Positions 59,670-64,000 of a stretch of DNA of 64,000 nt are shown here, piece after piece. The stretch is from contig JAEUWP010000103.1 in assembly GCA_018524725.1 (NCBI GenBank), positions 62,001 through 126,000 on the forward strand, in the 5' to 3' direction. The translations under genes and the position numbers were made by a program. Origin of the DNA: Podaxis mareebaensis (lineage: Eukaryota; Basidiomycota; Agaricomycetes; Agaricales; Agaricaceae). A model generated the notes under the pieces. The model was not told the DNA's origin. It was given only the letters and a program-made list of their open reading frames with translations, and did not search any database. Position 1 is the stretch's first letter, and each line of letters starts with the position of its first letter.

Positions 59670-60795
59670 TCAAAACGAAGGAATGCCGTTCCAGATCTCA
59701 AAGGAGAGCTTCGGGTTAGGGACCACTGGGAGTTCCCCCGGAAAGCTTGTATTTATCAAGTCTGCCACCATCCTAGACCCGAAACATGAGGAACAATTTC
59801 TTGTCAAACACTGAGATGACTGCCTCGTACCTGCCAAATAGGGTGGTTCCGTTGGCATTCAGGTCTATCATAAGGTGAGTTAGCATCATAGGTAAGGCCG
59901 GGCCTCAATTGTCAATGCCTCACGAGTATTATCGTCGGGCAGCCTGTTCAATCGATGGGCCGCATTTGGACCGATCGCTTCGACCTGTCATTGAATAAAA
60001 TATCATGATGGTTTCCTGATTTTCATGAAACGCTCACATATTTGACTGAAGCTGCATGTAAATCCAGAAGATGTGTTTTCTGCTGCCGGGCAATTAAAGT
60101 AGTTTCTAAAAATGGACGAAATTCAAGCAGGACCCAAAGGGGCTAAGAACATACTTACGGTCCGCCCATGGTCCCAATGTATCCGCCACCGTCCCGTCCG
60201 CATTGAAGTTCCTTCTTGTCAAACTCGTCACAAGCACTGGTTCTGCTCCCAATCCTCTGACTTGCTTCACCATCTCGGTCAAGTTGGCACCCATCGATTC
60301 GGGAGGTGCTATTTTCATATCGTTGTGACCGAACTGGATTGTTACCAATGTACGACGACCTTTAGCGATTTCACCACGTATGGCTACAAGTGAAACATTC
60401 CAGAATCTGCAAGAGGGGGTGTGAAGTATCAGATTTTTCCCCGGCTGTATCCGGGGTTCTTGGTGGGGTCGTGCGGGGTGTCTTTTTACTCACCCGTCGG
60501 CGACGAACGTCCCCGTTGTGGCTCCGTTCTTTGCCGTGTTGATACAAGGTGTACCCGCGACGAGGGATGCGGCATTACCCGTGATTTCCGATCCGCAAAA
60601 CCCATTTCCCCAACCTCCACTGTTCGGAGTGGTCCTATCCAATATATGTTTCAGTAATCATCGTTGATACCGGAGGTCGCGCTGGAGTTACCCATTTGCC
60701 GTTGTGCTGTCACCCACGAGGACGAAAGACGTCGGCACAACGGCAGAGTATGCAGCTTTGGCGGCAACCAAGAAGCACAGATATTTGGTGAACAT
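59670..60795 (-). CDS. Secreted SGNH esterase, rhamnogalacturonan acetylesterase-like (CE12)
   Basis: This is a secreted esterase that would remove acetyl groups from pectin rhamnogalacturonan, part of plant cell-wall breakdown. It starts MFTKYLCFLVAAKAAYSAV (signal peptide) at 60795. Block I is SFVLVGDSTTANG, with the catalytic Ser in GDS. GGWGNGFCGSEITGN gives the Gly block, and then NTAKNGATTGTFVADG. LVTIQFGHNDMKIAPPES carries the G-H-N-D block. VLVTSLTRRNFNADGTV follows, as in CE12 enzymes. The C-terminal exon ends FEIWNGIPSF at 59670. The final D-x-x-H block is expected between about 59880 and 59970, but I did not place it with certainty. It is tail to tail with the RMND1-like gene. Confidence 0.85.
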
Positions 60796-61049
60796 CAACA
60801 ATTTGGTAGTCTCCTGTGCAACGCCTGCATCCTTATAAATACCTTATGGAGCGAGAAGGCCCGAGAGATGCCATCTTGGCGGCCCGCTCAGTGAACCGCC
60901 TTGGCCGGGAGAGTCAGGCAGGACACATGATACCAGAAATTGATGATATATTCAGCAGTTGTAGTAAAATACACAAGACTTGCCGGTGACGTCTATCAAG
61001 GTATACCGGAATGGGACCAAGACGAAACCTAGATGCGAATTTAGCACAC

Positions 61050-63383
61050 TTATAGGTAATAGCGATCGCCTAAGATTTTTGTCAGCAAAACCTTTGTTGT
61101 AATATGGGCGTGTGCCTGACCTATCTGCCCCATACCAGGGTTCATAACCCAAACCTTTCTCCCAACGCCTTCGGGGTTGGTAATCTCATCTTGCACTCCT
61201 TCAAGCCATCCTTCCTCCATTTCATCATCAACTGCCGCACAAACAATCTTGACCTCCGGAAACGCGCGCCTAAGAACGGAGATACCACCTCCACAAGCGA
61301 CGAGGAATGTCACAAATACAATATGATCTTCTCTGACACCGTGGTCGAGCAAGATGCGTATCGACATGAATGCAGCCGCACCGGTACCAATCTGACATTT
61401 GCGGAGATTACGATGTTAAGCATATGGACGGGGATAATTGATTCTAAACTTACTTGAGCATCAAGGAGGAAGACCCATGTATTCTCAGCTGAGTGCCGAT
61501 AACGTACACAAATGGGAAGCATTACTTGAAGACACATAGGTTCTCCCGTGGTAGCGTCAGATTGAATCAGCAAAGAGCCTATGGGGACATCGCGAATGAC
61601 CCTTCGGAAACCACGTTCGAGAGCTCCACCACTAGACAATGAAAATCTTAGTTTGGGTTAACCTTCATAAAATGCCTTTCACGTACGATCTTTGGATACA
61701 GACGCCACATATAAGCTGTCGAATATCAGCGTATATCCCTCCCTGATTACATCCGACAACCTTACTGATGCGTCAAGTTGCTTGCCATGTGATCCTACTC
61801 CTACCGGCGTCACGACTGTCTTTGGGATATATGGCAAATGTTGGAGTGCATGTTCAAGGAGGAGTGTAGATAAGCGATCAACGAAGAAGACGAAGTCTTG
61901 GCGATTGCAATTCCGATCCCGTAGTATGGTGAGAATGCCCTATTTGAGCCCTATTAATATTCCTTATAATCTAAACAGCGACTAGCATGAATACCTGAAG
62001 TTGTGGTGTATTCGGAAGAACGGTAAGATCAAGGTCCTCGAGGGCAGGAGGGGGTGTGGATGAACCAGATGCCGATTTAATGTTCAAGTGAGGAATGGCC
62101 ATCTTCTCGCGGAACTGGTTGGAGCGCTCTTGAAGCTGACGCCTTACATGCGTGCATATAAGCTCAATAGCAACATCGTTATTTGAGCCTGGGACAATCT
62201 GTAATAGTGGGTAGTGGATAGTTTCGTTGTTCCCCCCGATCGTTGAGTTTTACTCACAATATCAGCGTGAGAGGCCGTAGGTCGCACAAAATTATCATAC
62301 GAGGGCTTGACAAATCGAAGATACCTTTGAAATGAGTTCAGGCTTTGGAGCACAACGGAATGAGGGGCAACCTTACTGGTCTAGAACCCCTTCAACACTG
62401 CGACCACGTTCCTTAACGTCTCGTTTGATTCGTCGAGCGAGCATCAAATCCGAATCACATTGCACAAAGATCTATACCATCTAAAAGGTAAGGACAAGAT
62501 AGGGTAGTTTGGAGACTACTCACTTTGAGATCATACAAAGCCCGTAGTGCTGGGTCATGTAGGGCCATGATACCCTCCGCTACACCCTAGGATTAGATTC
62601 ATCCCAGATGATCAGTCCGCGCACGGCATACCAATAATAACAGTGGCGCCGTATAGATACTTGGTTTCCGCCAGGCGCTGATGCTCCGCAAACGAATAGA
62701 CTGGGATGTTCGATTGTTTGCATTCCTTGAGATCCGCTAGACACTTTTTGACGTGAGCTGGAATGAACGTTTAGAGTCACGTTGGTACCCACAGCCGCGA
62801 ACATTGGCATGTCAATAGCATCAGGATGGTCAAAGTCCAACAAGTTGGCGTGAGCCAGAGCCAATTCCTCTGGTGTATGATATTTGTAGAAACTATCCTA
62901 TTGTCGAGTCAATAACCTTAGATTGGTGCGTATCAAGAGCACTCACCTGCGAAAGGATGATAACGGTGGGAATAGACCCCAAGGAACGAACAATCTCTCT
63001 GGCGACATGGGTCTGCTCGGCATCGAGTATTGGATTACCGCTCTTTGGAGCAAATTCAACAACAGACCTTTCCACTAGCCGAACCGCCTGAATGCAATCA
63101 GCCATTGACCCGAGCATATTTTGGTGATGCGTACCAGCAACGCCGATCACAAACGCATTTCCAATGTGCTTTCCGTCCTCTCCATACCTGTACAATTGAA
63201 GTATCGGTCAACGTACTAAGTAGAACTCCCACAAGAATAATACTACCAAGGAGGGCGGCCATGAGATACCAAAACGGTGTTCTTCTTGGGCTGAAAGAGC
63301 TTCAAGTCTTTGCCGGGAGGAACCGGAGAGGTGTAAAACATCGGCGGGCCACTGAAAGCATGCTTAAGAAGATGAGCCGACAT
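61050..63383 (-). CDS. URK1: Uridine kinase with C-terminal uracil phosphoribosyltransferase-like domain
   Basis: This pyrimidine-salvage enzyme phosphorylates uridine and cytidine. It starts MSAHLLKHAFSGPPMFYTSP at 63383, then KKNTVLVSHGRPPW. The P-loop region begins NAFVIGVAG and resumes after an intron, followed by KTHVAREIVRSLGSIPTV. Further exons read HANLLDFDHPDAIDMPMF, IVEGIMALHDPALRALYDLK, CDSDLMLARRIKRDVKERG and DQYLRFVKPSYDNFVRPT, all typical of uridine kinases. After a linker the UPRT-like half has GGALERGFRRVIRDVPIGSL, ENTWVFLLDAQ, and then VREDHIVFVTFLVACGGGIS. The last intron (donor GTCAGG) yields MGQIGDRYYL before the TAA at 61050. In yeast Urk1 this second domain is catalytically weak or inactive; its state here is not determined. 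About ten exons are present. Confidence 0.88.
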
Positions 63384-63735
63384 TGCGCTGGCAATGCGAG
63401 CGGGATGGGGGGGATGACCTGGAGTGAACGGCGACTATGTCAGGAATAGCAACTAATTGGACGTAACCGATCAACCACATGGCCAACATCAAGTCAATTT
63501 TCAGGAACGCCGTTAACTTCAACCATGATCACTGCCGTCGACCACTCTCACCTCTCTTCGGCGCAATCGACAAAAAAGAAACAAAGGCATATTTCGTTTC
63601 AACAACCAACACTATGGTAGCAAGTTCTAAGCACCAGTAGCTATGAATCTTAGCGTTTCCTTGCTTACGGCCCTTGCCCCAGAGCAACCATCATAATCCA
63701 GTCCAGCACGGCACCCAATCGCAGTCAGTTTAATT

Positions 63736-64000
63736 CTATCGAGAACCTAGAATATGCTGATCAAACTGAACGTAGCGAGCCTGTTGGTTCTGGTCGGCTA
63801 CGCGACTACAGAAAACAAGGTCGCTCGCCAATGGGCCCTCGAATGATTTCCCATATCGTTGCTCAGTCAACACAATTTTAGGAGTCAAACCCTTCCGCAC
63901 GTTGAGCAAGAATTCGAAAACTATAAAATACGTACATACTTCGGCACTGTGCTTCAGAAGTCATCATTTCAAGTATCGTCGCAAGCGACATACAAGCCTC
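63736..64000 (-). CDS. 3' end of a gene running off the right edge
   Basis: The minus strand has a terminal exon, about 63736-63920, reading FEFLLNVRKGLTPKIVLTEQ and then YGKSFEGPLASDLVFCSRVA, ending HILGSR before TAG at 63736. An acceptor TTTTATAG precedes it and a plausible donor GTATGTCG lies near 63993. I do not recognise the protein. It is head to tail with the uridine kinase. Confidence 0.5.

Overview
The window is nuclear DNA from a filamentous basidiomycete, most likely an Agaricomycete. The evidence is: genes split by many 45-75 bp GT-AG introns, a spliceosomal U2 snRNA, and nuclear versions of fungal housekeeping genes (COX4/COX5B-like, CTU2/NCS2, RMND1/DUF155, URK1-type uridine kinase, type I metacaspase, PPN2-like phosphatase). 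A Helitron, a NACHT/STAND fragment, and TKL-type kinase and MLKL-NTD-like modules of the kind common in mushrooms point the same way. Gene models below are hand-spliced; outer limits are given and internal exons are approximate.

Layout: 795-1927 one small P-loop GTPase (A); 2228-2410 U2 snRNA (minus); 2634-4167 a 3-beta-HSD-like dehydrogenase; about 4.5-16.0 kb a large decayed Helitron with a RepHel pseudogene and three cargo genes or fragments; 16.3-18.9 kb a secreted repeat protein; 20.3-20.9 kb cytochrome oxidase subunit; 21.2-24.3 kb an MFS sugar transporter; 26.4-28.8 kb metacaspase; 29.1-30.9 kb PPN2-like phosphatase; 31.0-31.9 kb AIG2-like gamma-glutamylcyclotransferase; 35.7-38.4 kb amidohydrolase; 38.5-40.3 kb CTU2; 58.1-59.5 kb RMND1-like; 59.7-60.8 kb rhamnogalacturonan acetylesterase-like; 61.0-63.4 kb uridine kinase; and a partial gene running off the right end.

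The most striking content is an expanded family of one P-loop GTPase type (AIG1/GIMAP-like G-domain proteins): ten members, A at 0.8 kb and nine (B-J) between 32.3 and 57.2 kb. All have a G1 box, nine have G3 as DTPGFDD or DTPGIND, and all share a family-specific L-Y-L/M-H-R-I-S/T-D box and a T-x-W-type motif where canonical GTPases have N/TKxD. Several carry extra modules: B is fused downstream of a protein kinase domain, H has a C-terminal MLKL-NTD/HeLo-like helical bundle, E has a long proline/serine-rich tail, and I has an extra C-terminal helical module. This resembles an evolving immunity or cell-death locus, although no function can be shown from sequence alone.

The Helitron shows a clear decay signature. 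Its RepHel frame runs without a frameshift for about 4.2 kb but is cut by 12 stop codons, ten of them TGA, mostly at places where the family has arginine (CGA to TGA). This fits C-to-T loss at methylated CpG. Its cargo includes a NACHT NTPase fragment with the same kind of damage.
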